A stretch of 64,000 bases of DNA from Nymphaea colorata (GCF_008831285.2 NC_045151.1:12202571-12266570); one strand, 5' to 3'; numbered from the stretch's first letter, positions 48,513 to 60,469 are shown. Numbers and translations are program-made. The notes: a model not told the origin generated them from the sequence alone.

Positions 48513-49013
48513 ATGGCTTCTTCTGAGCATGGCCGCTATGCCATCTTAGCTCTCCTTCTCTCGCTGTCAATGCTGAGGCTGAGCAGTCAATAGTGTTTGG
48601 TAGGGCGCTATCTATTGGAAGCTGCTGATGAGAGCAAGGCAGCAGAGGAGGTGAACCCACATGATCGCAACACTTTCCCAACAATACCAACCTTGCCCCA
48701 GCTGCCTGAATTCCCAACCTGCCAGCCTAAATTCCCGGAGATCCCCAAGTTACCGGTGCCCAAATTCCCAGAAATTCCCCACCAAACTGATGGTCATGAT
48801 CTGCCTGAGATGAAGTTCCCGGAAATCCCCAACCCATTCGATCATCACCTGCCGGAGCTGCCCAAATTCTCAGAGGTCCCCAAACCAACTCTCCCTCATG
48901 AAGTTCCAGATGTTCATCTGCCTGAGCCTACTCTTCCTGAGTTGCCTCACGAGTTTCCTGCTTTTCCCCTACTTGAATTTCCCACAGTTCCTTACAAGCC
49001 CACTTCACCATGA
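48513..49013 (+). pseudogene. PELPK-like gene 2, stop codon in signal peptide
   Basis: It starts MASSEHGRYAILALLLSLSM and stops at codon 27 (TAG, 48591-48593). The relative at 59848 reads AGTCATGTATGTTTG there, while this copy reads AGTCAATAGTGTTTG. After the stop the same frame runs on to 49013 with GRYLLEAADES, about 120 residues of PELPK-like repeats (KFPEIPKLPVPKFPEIP, PTLPELPHEFP) and the family ending YKPTSP. The body has kept its frame, so the nonsense change looks recent or could be a sequence error. Initiation after the stop would lose the signal peptide. TATA box and start context are preserved. Confidence 0.8.
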
Positions 49014-49592
49014 TCACGGCATTCCAAATTGGCCATGCTCAGTTTGGACCTTTGGCACCCACCATTAGAGTTCGAATACTGCTGTGTGTTTCTTGTCTTC
49101 TATGTACGTGAGGTTGCTCACTGTAGCTTACACTATTGTGTCCAACCCTCATGTTATTTGGCATCTGACAAGTATTTTATGTATATGAGTGTTAGAAGTT
49201 GCCTTGTATTCTGATGCTTTTAACATTATGAAATGATATTGTGCCTCACGTTAACCACAACTTTTTAATGTCGATCCAAGTTTGCAATGACTACCCTTCT
49301 CTCTGCTTTGCTCTACCCTGCTGCTCGCTTGTCTGGTTAAACTGTTTAATTAGATTCAAACGTTCAATGCATGACGCTTTATTCGAACAGGTATCTCTCC
49401 ATTGTGTGGTTAATATGGCAAGAGCAAAGAAAAGAGTCACTTGAGATCAGCCCCTTAGGATTAATTTATACATATAACCCCCTTTATAGTGTGCTTATCC
49501 TCTATATAAATGAATGATCCAATATTGTATGGTTGACTTGTGTCTTATGGCAAAACAATTGAAGGGGCTCAAGGGGCCTGTGAGGGTTCCTT
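49014..49592. other. 3' flank of PELPK gene 2
   Basis: Homologous to 61131-61400 downstream of gene 4 (shared TTAATTAGATTCAAACGTT, TGTGTGGTTAA). This gives the undisturbed sequence against which the insertion at 60470-61128 can be seen. No gene. Confidence 0.55.
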
Positions 49593-49746
49593 AGGGGCCG
49601 TTTGACAAGAAAACATTGCGTGAGTATTTTATAAATCTACCTCAAATATTGAAGTAGATTCACGAACTACTTGGACAAGTGTTTCATGAATGAGGCAGAT
49701 TCATGAAACACCATTCACACAGTATTTCTCAAGCCAAACGATCCCT
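49593..49746. mobile_element. hAT-like MITE, about 154 bp
   Basis: Ends AGGGGCCGTTTGAC and GCCAAACGATCCCT form an inverted repeat typical of plant non-autonomous hAT elements. The interior has paired motifs GTAGATTCACGAA and GCAGATTCATGAAAC. It is absent from the corresponding place in block 2. Confidence 0.65.
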
Positions 49747-50379
49747 TGGAGTATGTGTTCATATAGAGAGTCAAAAGATTCCATCCTTTTTAAGTTGTTT
49801 TGTCATAAGACATAACCAACTGGAAGAAGGAGAGGAAGAAGGGACAAATCGATCAATTTTTTTGACTCCTCCCCAACCGTAAAACCCTGCACCTTCTATT
49901 AGAAAAACTGAGGATTACAAGAATATTACAACTCATTAAGTTTAACTGATGGCTAGGAAATAAAAATTATGATTCTTTTGTACTTTTGTATTCTTTCTTA
50001 TTTTATTTTTTATATTTTTTTGTTTGCTGCAAAATCTGGCAAACTAATAGTTGTATTCTCCAATGGCTAGTGTTCTAATTGTTGGACATTCCAATAACCC
50101 GAACTCTTCATTATTTGTTCGACCAAATGTACATATTTTATTTTGAGGCTTGTGGTAAGTCTTTTGTAATTGTTTGTTGTGAATAATTTGGTAATGTTTT
50201 TTAGTGTATTTGTATATAGTTCAGTTCATTCTTGTGAGATTGTTGTGTATGCATCTGATATACACTGAGTGTGTTTATATCAGCTCTTTTCAGTTTGGAA
50301 TTTGTGTGAATGAAGATTAAGTTGTGCAATCAGTTTTTTTCATACAATCATGAATATCAAGAGAAGAACTTGGATCAAG
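49747..50379. other. Unassigned stretch
   Basis: AT-rich, no recognisable coding sequence. It may be the 5' part of the following transposase relic. Confidence 0.35.
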
Positions 50380-51260
50380 GCCAGCATGTCAAAAAGGTCC
50401 CATGTATTTACAACAAGGAACCAGTTTTGGTACAAGTTGTTAAAGAACCAAACAGACGACTCTAGAGAACTTATTCAAGAAGAGAAACAAATAATTTGTC
50501 AAGCCATCAGTGAATAGTTTTAACAAGTAGGAATTGCATTCAACACCATTAATTTACCTTCTTAGAAGCTACAGGACGATTTTTCTTAGTTATAAAGGGT
50601 CCTTCATATTCCGAGATGGAAGAACCTTTATTGGCATTAGAAGCTGCTCAAACAAAAGCCCATGTCCAAATATAAAGAACATTGGAAGAAATATGATTGT
50701 TCTGTAAGGTTAGATGGATAGAGAAACACTAAGAGTAGAACATTGATCAATTTCTTAATTCACTACCCCATAAGAACCATGTTTCTAAAGTCGACTGATG
50801 TGTATGACCAAATTAAAGATGTAACCCTACTTTATAAGCTCCTCAAAGAAGTTACAAAATAAGTATGTGAGGAAAATTATATAAAGGCAGACAGGAAAAT
50901 TGTTGATGAATGACATAGAGCTACGGTACTTGCTTTTTATCCCCAATGCATCACATTATTGGAAATAAGGTTGGAAATCAGAGAAATTCCAAAATTTAAC
51001 CGTGCTTTTTCTACAGCAAAACAATTAATTGTATTCATATATGCACATGGTTGGACAATGAATATGATGAGATCTCATACAAACAAGATCCTACATAGGC
51101 TAGCAGTGACATGATTTGCTACGAGATCTTTTACTCTGGAAAGTTTACATAACTGCAAAAAAGGTCTAAATGTCATGTTCACTTCAATTGGATGGTGAAA
51201 AGCAAGTTCTCTAATACTGTAGCTAGAAAAACGTGAGAACCATTCTGGAAGTTACTTTTT
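50380..51260 (+). pseudogene. hAT-type (DUF659) transposase relic
   Basis: Plus-strand pieces in order: QVGIAFNTINLPS (near 50530-50567); RLDGWRNTKSRTLINFLIHY (near 50710-50770), corresponding to the DGW...INF signature of DUF659 proteins; TMFLKSTDVYDQIKDVTLLY; and near 50990-51130 NRAFSTAKQLIVFIYAHGW, then RSHTNKILHRLAV and FATRSFTLESLHNCKKGLNV. That is the domain order of hAT-family transposases with DUF659. Stops and frameshifts interrupt it, and the C-terminal dimerisation domain is not seen. No counterpart is visible in block 2. Confidence 0.75.
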
Positions 51261-51489
51261 GGTAGGGCATGCATGGAGAATGTTCTCGAAATTATGAGTA
51301 AATTAGTGCAGAGTACCTCTGCATTGCAACTTTTACTCTTCCACCCAATTCCAATGGAACATTCCCCTTGTAAAATTTTCCCTCCAAATCAAGGAAGCAA
51401 TCAAATGCTACCTAAGTCATGTACCAATGTTTTTTCAATTGGCCTGAATCAGCCAATTGGTTTAAAATGAGCGCCAAACGGCTCTTTTG

Positions 51490-51613
51490 CACTACAACAA
51501 TTCTTTGCAGCTCTGCCCTGGCGCATGAAAAGCACCAAAGAATATTTTAGCGGCACTAGGAGCACCTGAGCTACTCTTAATTTAGAGCCGCAGCTTTCTA
51601 TTTTGTTGAAGTG
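51490..51613. mobile_element. CACTA-like MITE, copy 2
   Basis: Begins CACTACAACAA and ends TTGTTGAAGTG, flanked by TTG and CTG (a 3-bp target duplication with one change). It shares its location and much of its body with copy 1, so the insertion predates the block duplication. Confidence 0.75.
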
Positions 51614-52757
51614 CTGGTTCAATGGTTGACATAAGGGTGCCATATGTTACCCACACCGTTTACTTTGTATCATGCTTTACAATATTTTAAGCCTTTTCAT
51701 CTTTTAAGTAATTTCTAAATTTTTAATTTATTTAGACAGAAGTACAAGTTGCTATAAGCTTTCAAAAAATGCACATATATGTCATTTTCCTTTTCATAAA
51801 AAAGCAATATGCAATGAATGGCTAAAGAAGGTAGTGATATTAGATCATTCATTTTAACAGAGGACAAGCAGAGGATCAATAAGGATTAATACATGTACAA
51901 ATCAATCCTAAGAGGCTGATATCAAGTGATTCTCTTCTCTGCTCTTGCCATATTGACCACATGATACGGAATTCCAATTTCTTGCACCCTTAGGATCGAA
52001 GAGGTACGTATTTCAGCAAAGCTTAGTACGTGGAACATGTACTCTAAAAACTATTTAACCATAACAGTGAGCTACAGAGCAAAGAAGGGTTGTGACTGCA
52101 AACATGGGATCGACATGAAAGCGTTGGTGGTTAATAGGCTTAACATTATTTCATAAATATAAAACCATCAGGCTACAAGGCAACTGCTACCGATTACAAA
52201 AATTACTTATAATATGCCAAGTTACTAGGCAACCCTGATTAGAAAAAAAGTGTCGGGCACGGTAGTATGTGGGCAACCTTACATACATAAAAGATAAGAA
52301 ACACACAGCGAGTAAAACTCTAATGGCGAAGGCCAAAAAGCGCCGAGATAAGCATGGCCGGCTCTGTATGTGACGTGACCATCAGGGTGAAGTGGGCTTG
52401 CATGGAATAGCAGGAAATTTAGGCAGAGTTGGCTTGGGAAAAGCTGAGAACTCATGGGGCAACTCAGGAAGAGTAGGCTTAGGCAGATCATGAAGATATG
52501 GAAGCTCATGTGAGAGAGTTGGCTCGGGGATCTCTGGGAATTTTGGCACCTCCGGAAGATGATGCTCAAATGGGTTGGGGATTTCTGGGAACTTCATCTC
52601 AGGCATATCATGACCTTCGGTTAACTTGGGAATTTCGGCTCTGGCAGCTTGGGGATCTCCGGGAGTTTAGGCTCGGGCAGAGTTGGGAATTCAGGCAGCT
52701 TGGGCAAGGTTGGTATTGTTGGGAAAGTGGGATGATCATGTGGGTTCACCTCCTCAG

Positions 52758-52762
52758 GTGAC
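52758..52762. repeat. Target-site duplication, left
   Basis: GTGAC, identical to 58071-58075, directly flanking the copia element; 5 bp is the normal length for this class. Confidence 0.9.
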
Positions 52763-53383
52763 TATTGGGTCAGTTCCAGCCTCAAGAGAGGACCCGACCT
52801 GGCCCGTCACTTAAGTGATGGGTGGAGGAAAACGGGAGCGCACTCGATGGTCCCCCCCATCTCTCTCACGTCTCTCTCTCTTAGGTTTTCCTTTTTCGGG
52901 GAAAAAAGAAAGGGAGATCTTGTGGCTGCACAACAAGAGGAGAGAAGGAGAAGATGAAGGCAAGGAAGAGAAGGCTGCAAGCATTTGGCTTGAGCAAGAT
53001 TTGATATCGAGGAGGAAGCCAGACGCATCTTCTCCCAATCCACGATTTCTGCATTCCGTCGGTGATATTCTCTTTATTTATCTCATATTGTTTTAATGAG
53101 ATATTATTGTTTGAAGGTTGGCTTTATGTAGCCCCTCGTGGGATAACTTCTATCATTGATTATAGTGGATTGTTTTTGGGTCGTAGTACCCCGTGGTTTT
53201 TTCACCATCATTGTTTTGAGGGGTTTTTTCACGTAAAAAAAATTTCTCGTGTAGTTTGTGATTGTGATTAGTTTGGTTGGAGTTCTTGGTCGTTGATTCA
53301 TTGTTTATTGCATGATATATTGGGCTATAGTTTGTTGTTCAATTATTTTAGTAGGTTCGTGTCCTATTTCATTCATCCCAACA
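52763..53383 (+). repeat. 5' LTR of copia element
   Basis: 621 bp, starting TATTGGGTCAG (TG changed to TA) and ending CATCCCAACA. It matches the 3' LTR at 57453-58070 with roughly 55-60 differences counted by eye, about 9-10%. The two LTRs were identical at insertion, so this element is not recent. Confidence 0.92.
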
Positions 53384-53386
53384 AAG

Positions 53387-53399
53387 TGGTGTCTGAGCC
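53387..53399 (+). other. Primer-binding site of copia element
   Basis: TGGTGTCTGAGCC, three bases after the LTR end. It differs at two positions from the common TGGTATCAGAGCC, which pairs with initiator tRNA-Met. Confidence 0.8.
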
Positions 53400-53402
53400 A
53401 AC

Positions 53403-56400
53403 ATGGTGGATAACAAAATTGATTTTGGTACTAGCCGTATGATTAGCCTAAATGAGACTAATTATAGTCTATGGAAAAATAAGATGAAAGATCTATTATA
53501 TGTGAAGGCTATGCACCTCCCAGCTTTTTCCAAAGAAAAGACCAATTCTAAGTCTGATGAGGAATGTGAATTTGAACACGAACAAGTTTGTGGTTTTATT
53601 CGACAATTTGTGGATGAAAATGTTTATAACCATATCCAAGATTAAAATCATGCATGTAGTTTGTGGGTAAAATTAGAAAATCTTTATGCCTCCGAGATAA
53701 GAAGTAGTAAATTATTTCTTCTGAAAAGATTGATGAATTTAAGATTCAGAGAGGGTAGTTCAGTGTCAGATTTTCTAAATGATTTTCAAGGGATTACCAG
53801 TCAATTATCCAGTATGGGTGTTAAATTTGAAGATGAGATTTTGGGTAATATTATTGCTTGCTACTTTGCCTAATTCGTGGGGGACATTAAGAGTCTCGCT
53901 TACTAATTCTATAGCTAATGAGGTTGTTTCTTTAGAGACTGTTAAGTCAGGTATTCTCAATGAGGAGATGAGAAGAAAATCTCAGGCCTGCTGTTTGAGC
54001 CTGCTCTTCTCAAACAGAGGTTCTTTTCACATAGAACAGGGAGAGGAGTAAATTCAAGAGTGACAAGGGCAGAAATAAAAACAGAACAAGTCTAGATCCA
54101 GATATAAGAATTTGAAATGCCACCACTATGGAAAGAAATGGCACATAAAGAAGTATTGCTTCTAGCTGAAGAAGGAGAATAAAATTGGGGAGAAACAAGA
54201 GAAGAAAAATGATCGAGATAATAACGTCGCAATTGCTGCACAACATGAAATGTTCATGGTTTGTGATGCTGACATGGTTAATGTTACCAGAGATGATACT
54301 TGTTGGCTTGTTGATAGTGGTTCAGCCATTCATATTATTTTTCACAAGGATTTTTTCTCTTCATATATTTCTGGTGATTTTGGCACTTTGAGAATGGGTA
54401 ATGGTTCTTTGTCTCAGGTTGTCGGCAGAGGCGACGTCATTATGAAGAATGCAAATAGAGCCCTACTGAAGCTGACAGACGTGAGGCATGCACCTGACAT
54501 GCATTTGAACCTTATCTCTCCAGGAAGGCTCGATGAATAAGGGTATCACGATACTTTTGTTGATGGCCAATGGAAGCTTACCAGAGGTTCCTTGATTATT
54601 GCTCGAGGCCAGAAATGCAGCAATAATCTTTATATTATGCAGGCATCGATTTCCAGAGACATGGTGCATATGACACAGGATGAGAAATCTATTGAATTGT
54701 GGTACAGGAGGCTGAGACATATGAGTGACAAGGGACTGCAATTCTTGATCAAGAAGAATCTTCTGCCAGATGTAAAGAAGGATAAACTTGATAAATGCAG
54801 TCATTGTTTTGCAAGGAAGCAGACGCGGGTCTCTTTCAAGAGTCATCCACCTTCCAGAAAGTCAGAAGCACTTGAGTTTGTTCATACAGATGTATGCGGT
54901 CCTATGAAAGCAAGTTCACATAGTGAAACACTTTATTTTGTCATGTTTATTGATGATTTTTTCAGGAAAGTTTGAGTCTATTATTTGAAAAGGAAAAACA
55001 AAGTCTTTGGTGTTTTTAAGGACTTTCATACACTGATTGAAAGACAGTCAGGAAAGAAGCTGAAGTGTGTTCGCAGCGATAATGGGGGAGAGTATATTGG
55101 TCCATTTGATGAGTATTGCAGATCTCATGGCATCAGGCACCAGAAGACTCCTCGGTTGAATGGCGTGGCAGAAAGAATGAACAGGACACTCATGGAGATA
55201 GTTAGATGTCTTCTATCTAAAGCTAAGTTATCTGATTCTTTTTTGTGTGAAGCTTTACATACTGCTGCATATGTAATTAACTTGTCTCCATATGTTCCTT
55301 TGGATGGTGATGTTCCTAACAGAGTTTAGTATGAGAATGATGTATCCTATGAGCACTTACGTGTATTTGAATGCGGGGCATTTGTGCATATACCGAAGGA
55401 TGAAAGATCGAAGTTGGAATAAAAAGTAGGCAGTGCGTGTTTTTGGGTTACGACCATGATGAATTTGGTTACAGATTGTATGATCCTGTTGAGAAGAAGC
55501 ATGTCAGAAGCAAGGATGGGGTATTTGCTGAAGATCAGAATATTGAGGATATTCAGAAAACAGTAAAGGATTCTTCTCATAGCAGCTATCAGCTAGTTGA
55601 TGTGGAGCCTATTCCCTTGTAGAATACCCCAACAGTAGTGCCAGATGATGCTATTGGGCAGATACATGATAGAGAAAGACAAGTAGACATGTCAGATATT
55701 CTTAATTCAGATGATGAAGATAACGATCAGAATTTGGAGGGTTTTTCCTCAGATGCAGATCGGCAGCGGAGATCTACAAGGGAGCGGCGTCGCTCAACAA
55801 GATATCTCGTAAGTGACTATATTTTGTTGACTGACAGTAGTGAGTCTGAATGCTATGAAGAAGCTATGCATGATGTGCACAAGGAAAAGTAGATGGAAGT
55901 CATGAAAGATGAGATACAGTCACTTTACGACAACCACACCTTCGAGCTTGTGGAGTTGCCCCAAGGCAAGAGGGCATTGAGAAACAAATGGATTTTTAGA
56001 GTGAAGCATGATAAAAGCTCTCTAAACCCAAGATACAAAGCTAGGTTGGTTGTGAAGGGGTTCAATCAGAGGGAGTTGACTTTGACGAGATATTCTCACC
56101 GGTGGTCAAGATATCGTTTATCAGAGTTGTTCTCAGTTTGACAGCTAGTCTTGATTTGGAGATCGAGCAGATGGATGTGAAGACAACTTTTCTTCATGGT
56201 GATCTTGATGAGGAAATTTACATGATGCAGTCCGAAAGTTTTCTTGTGAAAGGTAAAGAAAATCATGTTTGCAGATTAAAAAAAAGCTTGTATGGTCTAA
56301 AGTAGGCACCTAGGCAGTGGTACAAGAAGTTCAAGTCATTTATGGGGGAGTATGACTACACCAAGACTATCTCAGATCACTGCGTCTTTGTAAAGAAATT

Positions 56401-57361
56401 TTCACGTGATGATTTTGTCATTTTGTTGATGACATACTTATTGTTGGCAACAATATATCGAGAATTTCAAGCTTGAAAAAGGAGTTGAGCAAGTCTTTTG
56501 CTATGAAGGACTTGGGACCTGCTAGTTAAATTTTGGGTATGGAGATCACGTGAGATAGAAAGTCAAAGAAGCTATGGCTATCTCAGGAGAGAAGTACATT
56601 AAAAAGGTACTTCAATGATTTCAGATGGACAAGGCAAAGTCTGTTAGCACCCCTCTTGCAGCGCATTTCAAGTTGAGCACCAAGAAGAGTTCAAGGACAA
56701 ATTCAAAAAAGAAAGATATGGAGAAGATTCTCTATGCCTCAGCCACATGTAGTCTGATGTATGCTATGGTTTGTACTAGACTTGATATTGCTCATTCAGT
56801 TGGAGTTGTTAGTCGGTTTGTCTCAACTTCAGGAAAGAAACAGTGGGAAGCAATTAAATAGATTTTGAGATATCTTCGTGGGACTAGCTGTTATTCATTT
56901 TGTTTTGGGGTAGAAAAATCTATTCTTATTGGCTATACAGATTCAGACATGGCAGGAGACATTGATGGAAGAAGATCTATATTCGGATATTTATTGACAT
57001 ATGCAGGTGGTGCAGTTTCTTGGCAAGCCAGACTTCAAAAATGTGTAGCATTATCTACTACTGAAGCAGAGTTTATTGTAGCTACAGAGGCGAGCAAGGA
57101 GTTACTATGGATGAAGAGGTTCATGCAGGAATTTCAGTTTAGTCAAGACGAGTACTTGCTTTACTGTGACAGTCAGAGTGCTATTCATCTTGGAAAGAAT
57201 TCTACTTTTCATACAAGGTCAAAGCACATAGACGTGAGGTATCATTGGATACATGATGTTCTAGAGTCGAAGCAGCTTGTTCTTGATAAGATCCATACAA
57301 ATAATAATCCTACAGATATGATGACGAAGTCTCTACCTAAAGAGAAACATGACATGTGTTG
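53403..57361 (+). pseudogene. Copia gag-pol remains
   Basis: One ancestral reading frame broken by about ten stops and frameshifts. Gag starts [13 protein letters not shown] and contains [13 protein letters not shown]. The zinc knuckle at 54118-54159 reads CHHYGKKWHIKKYC, with Tyr replacing its second Cys. Protease: WLVDSGSAIHI (54304-54336). Integrase: a His/Cys zinc region, then HTDVCGPM, SDNGGEY and RMNRTLME carrying the D, D and E. Reverse transcriptase: NKWIFRVKHD, EQMDVKTTFLHGDLDEEIYM and an FVDD box at 56422-56433, reached only across a frameshift. RNase H: GYTDSDMAGD, STTEAEF and CDSQSAIHLGKN, with the final open stretch ending at 57361. Confidence 0.9.
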
Positions 57362-57440
57362 AGACTTAGTTGGGATGACTGTCTTTAATGCAGTATATTA
57401 ATTTTGTTCATTTTGCAGGTATGTTCCCTTACTTGAGGCT

Positions 57441-57452
57441 GGAGGAAGAGTT
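57441..57452 (+). other. Polypurine tract before 3' LTR
   Basis: GGAGGAAGAG followed by TT, directly before the 3' LTR, in the position of the plus-strand primer. Confidence 0.7.
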
Positions 57453-58070
57453 TGTTGGGTCGGGTCCAGCCTCAAGGGAGGACCCGATCCGGCTCATCAC
57501 TTAAGTGACGGGCGGAGAAAAAAGGGAGGGCACTTGATGGTGCCCCCCATCTCTCTCACGTCTCTCTCTTAGGTTTTCCTTTTTTGGGGGAAAAAGAAAG
57601 GGAGATCTTGTGGCTGCACAGCAAGAGGAGAGAAGGAGAAGAGGAAGGCAAGGAAGAGAAGGCTGCGAGCATTTGGCTTGAGTAAGATTTGATATCGAGG
57701 AGGAAGCCAGACGCATCTCCTCCCAATCCACGATTTCTGCATTCCATCTGTGATATTCTTTTTGTTTATCTCATATTGTTTTGATGAGATATTATTGTTT
57801 GAGGGTTGACTTTGTGTAGCCCCTCGTGGGATAACTTCTATCATTGATTATAGTGCATTGTTTTTGCGTTGTAGTATCCCGTGGTTTTTTTACCCTCATT
57901 GTTTTGAGGGGTTTTTTCAGGTAAAAAAATTTGTCGTGCAGTTTGTGATTGTGATTAGTTTGGGTGGAGTGCTCGGTCGTTGATTCGTTGCTTATTTAAT
58001 GATCTATTGGGCTATAGTTTGTTGTTGAATTATTTTGGTAGATTTGTGTCCTATTTCGTTCATCCCAACA
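57453..58070 (+). repeat. 3' LTR of copia element
   Basis: 618 bp from TGTTGGGTCGGGTCC to CATCCCAACA. It keeps the canonical TG start that the 5' LTR has lost. Confidence 0.92.
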
Positions 58071-58075
58071 GTGAC
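58071..58075. repeat. Target-site duplication, right
   Basis: GTGAC, matching 52758-52762. Confidence 0.9.
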
Positions 58076-58283
58076 TTGCTCTCATCAGCTTCCAACAGAT
58101 AGCGACCACCTAAACATACATGACTGCTTAGCATTGACAGAGAGAGAAGGAGAGGTAAGATGGCACAATGGCCATGATCAGAAGAAGCCATAGGTGCTGA
58201 ACAATGAGGATGACTCTGAGTTGATCTGTACGTGAGATCCTAAGCTGTGGTGACTACGAGTAGGATTTGCAGTTGGAGCTTGG

Positions 58284-58291
58284 TATTTATA
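58284..58291 (-). promoter_or_regulatory. TATA box of PELPK gene 3
   Basis: TATAAATA on the minus strand about 95 bp upstream of the start codon, within ATTCTATAAATACCAAGCTC. Confidence 0.75.
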
Positions 58292-59741
58292 GAATAAACT
58301 TCGATGTGCAGCGTGTTTAGATGCTATGTAGTTGTTTGAGGTTTTGAAAATGGTTGCACGGTTAGCCATCCTTCCCACTGGTCATTGCTTTACCTGTACG
58401 TTAGAGTTTGCTATGGAGATCTAATATCATAAGGTAGTCCAACCTCTCGGGAGTACACTTGAACTATACTCCTATACATCAAAAAGTTGAGCAGTCAATC
58501 ACATACCCTTCAAATTTATCAAAGAACTCATACTACTCTTGAATTCCATCTTGGTAAAGGACATGTAGTTGTCTGTACTGACATGATAGCTTTTTTCGAA
58601 CCATATTATAATTAGGATGTGTAAACCTATCAAACAAACCATGGTTGCATTTAATCATATAAAAGCATGAACAAACGTGCTTCACATCATAGCTACAACA
58701 TGCTGGATCATATTTGAACCTTCATAGATTTGGAGCAGTAGTTTTAATCCAGTCCCATTGCCGACCCAACCTTGGCTATCCTAGGCCGGATCCATGGGTC
58801 AGAGTCCTTGCTAATTCAGTTGAAGAAGATTATGAAAACGATGAAAAAATCTGTCAACTATGAGCCCCAGACCTTTCCCCTTTTTACACAATCTCGATCC
58901 ACCCCCTCTCACTATATAAAATTTTAAGGGTTCTAAATGTCAGGTTAAAATTGAGAATAAAATAAAGCAACAAGAAAAAAGAAGTGCAACTTGTGGATAA
59001 CCAACCTGGAAAAAAGAAAAAAGAAAAAAGAAAGAGGATGTGTGAAATCTACTTTTCTGCTACAGATTTGGAATTAATTATCTTTAGTTCTTAAAGCAGG
59101 TTATCTTAGTCTGCAATAATATCTTGAATAGGTTGGAAACAAATTCAAGATATAAAATGGGTTAAAGTAAAATAGCCGATATGAATCCGTACAATATATG
59201 AGCCTGTATCAAAGCCAGAAAATGGATCTACACGCAGAATTTCAGATTTAACTAAGTATTATTATTATTATTATTATCTAATGTTTTTACTTTAAAAAAA
59301 CTGCAGGGACAATCACCAATAACAAGAGAACATAATGGTGCTAATGGTTTGAATTCTTTGAAATATGAAGTAAATAAACTTTATATAAAGAGAACATGAT
59401 CTTTTTATATCTTTATTCTTTCTTGGCTCTGAAGATCGTCATTTGCTTGTTTTGGTTGAATCGATATAATCAGATCTAGATTTGGTCAGTTGTCCTGGAA
59501 TATACAATTGGATATATCACTTACCAAGATGGAGTTCATGAGTATTATGTATGTATGTTCAGTAAGATTGACTACCCAACCATTGGTTCTTATGTCTTCA
59601 CGAGCGGTTGGACTACTTCACGTCTCATGATATTGCAAGACCTTCACAGCAAACTCTATCGTGCAGATCTAAGAGATAGCCAGTGGGAAGGTGGCCAAAC
59701 GTTCAACGATTTTAAAACCATAGCATCTGACCATGCCACCC
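58292..59741. promoter_or_regulatory. Shared upstream region of divergent PELPK genes 3 and 4
   Basis: 1.45 kb between gene 3 (minus) and gene 4 (plus). The gene 3 side matches the gene 2 upstream flank in reverse orientation. The gene 4 side (59565-59740) matches 48245-48420, with shared GGTTGGACTACTT and GTGGGAAGGTGGCCAAACGT. A short (ATT)n tract is at 59258-59277. No gene seen. Confidence 0.5.
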
Positions 59742-59749
59742 TATAAATA
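59742..59749 (+). promoter_or_regulatory. TATA box of PELPK gene 4
   Basis: TATAAATA within CCCTATAAATACCAAGCTGC, 99 bp before the ATG at 59848. Confidence 0.8.
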
Positions 59750-59847
59750 CCAAGCTGCAAATGCAAACCTTACTCATAGACACCATTTCTTGTTAACGAA
59801 TATCTTACATATAGAGCTCATAGTCATCTTCATTCTTCAGATCAACC

Positions 59848-60338
59848 ATGGCTTCTTCTGATCGTGGCCGTTATGCCATCTTAGCTCTCCTTCTCTCTCT
59901 GTCAATGCTAAGCAGTCATGTATGTTTGGGTGGTCGCTATCTGTTGGAAGCTGATGAGAGCATGGCACCAGAGGAGGTGTACCCACATGATCATCCCACT
60001 TTCCCACCAATACCAACCTTGCCCAAGCTGCCTGAATTCCCAACTCTGAGTCTGAATTCTCAGAGATCCCCAAGTTGCCGCAGCCCAAATTCCCAAAGAT
60101 CCCCAAGCTAACTGAAGATCATGATCTGCCTGAGATGAAGTTCCCGGAAATCCCCAACCCATTTGATCATCATCTTCCGGAGCTGCCAAATTTCCCGGAG
60201 ATTCCCAAGCCAACTCTTCCTCATGAACTTCCGGATGTTCATCTGCCTGAGCCTACTCTTCCTGAGTTGCCCCATGAGTTCCCAGATTTTCCCAAGGAAA
60301 CAATACCTGAATTTCCTTACAAGCCCACTTCACCATGA
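59848..60338 (+). pseudogene. PELPK-like gene 4, one-base frameshift
   Basis: It starts MASSDRGRYAILALLLSLSM, with signal peptide to about SSHVCLGG, then GRYLLEADES and PTLPKLPEFP. Near 60045-60048 the frame breaks: the first frame ends in SRSPNSQRSPS at 60111, while the PELPK reading resumes one frame over (EFSEIPKLPQPKFPKIPK) and runs to YKPTSP at 60338. The total of 491 bases is one short of a multiple of three, so a single-base deletion explains it. The rest matches gene 2 closely, so this is a recent loss or a sequencing error in CTCT-rich sequence. Confidence 0.85.
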
Positions 60339-60469
60339 TGATCATGTCACGTACAGAACCGGCCATGCTTAGCTTGCAGCTGTTTGGCCCTCACCATTAA
60401 ACTAGAACGCGCTGTGTGTTTCTTGTCTTTTATTTATGCATGTGAGGTTGGACGGTGGCTTATACTAAA

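Larger units (their letters stand above)
45160..51385 (+). repeat. PELPK segmental duplication, block 1 (about 6.2 kb)
   Basis: It starts with TGGCCCGAATCAGCAAATTCG and carries a CACTA-like MITE (45230-45374), a minus-strand PELPK gene (46183-46632) and a plus-strand PELPK copy (48513-49013). The same order recurs from 51386: GGCCTGAATCAGCCAATTGG, the MITE, then a minus-strand and a plus-strand PELPK copy. A third start of the block is seen at about 62300-62520. The promoter-flank segment 47900-48240 matches 58590-58880 in reverse orientation because each matches the upstream side of its nearest PELPK gene. Confidence 0.7.
52763..58070 (+). mobile_element. Complete Ty1-copia retrotransposon, decayed, in PELPK gene 3
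   Basis: 5308 bp with two LTRs, a primer-binding site, gag-pol remains in the order gag, protease, integrase, reverse transcriptase, RNase H (copia order), a polypurine tract and a 5-bp target duplication (GTGAC). The protein resembles the Tnt1 group. Many stops and frameshifts make it non-autonomous now. It lies inside a PELPK gene on the opposite strand. Confidence 0.95.
52382..58191 (-). pseudogene. PELPK-like gene 3, split by a copia element
   Basis: The 5' part (58191 down to 58076) encodes MASSDHGHCAILPLLLSLSM, the rest of the signal peptide, GRYLLEADES and the start of the mature protein. The frame stops at a copia insertion (52763-58070). The rest (52757 down to 52382) encodes EEVNPHDHPTFP, PELPK-like repeats and the family ending YKPTSP-like CKPTSP. 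The target duplication GTGAC marks the break exactly. Independently, a deletion near 52625-52632 shifts the frame between KFP and the LTEGHDMPEMKF segment. So the copy is dead twice over. The TATAAATA box at 58284-58291 is still present. Confidence 0.9.
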
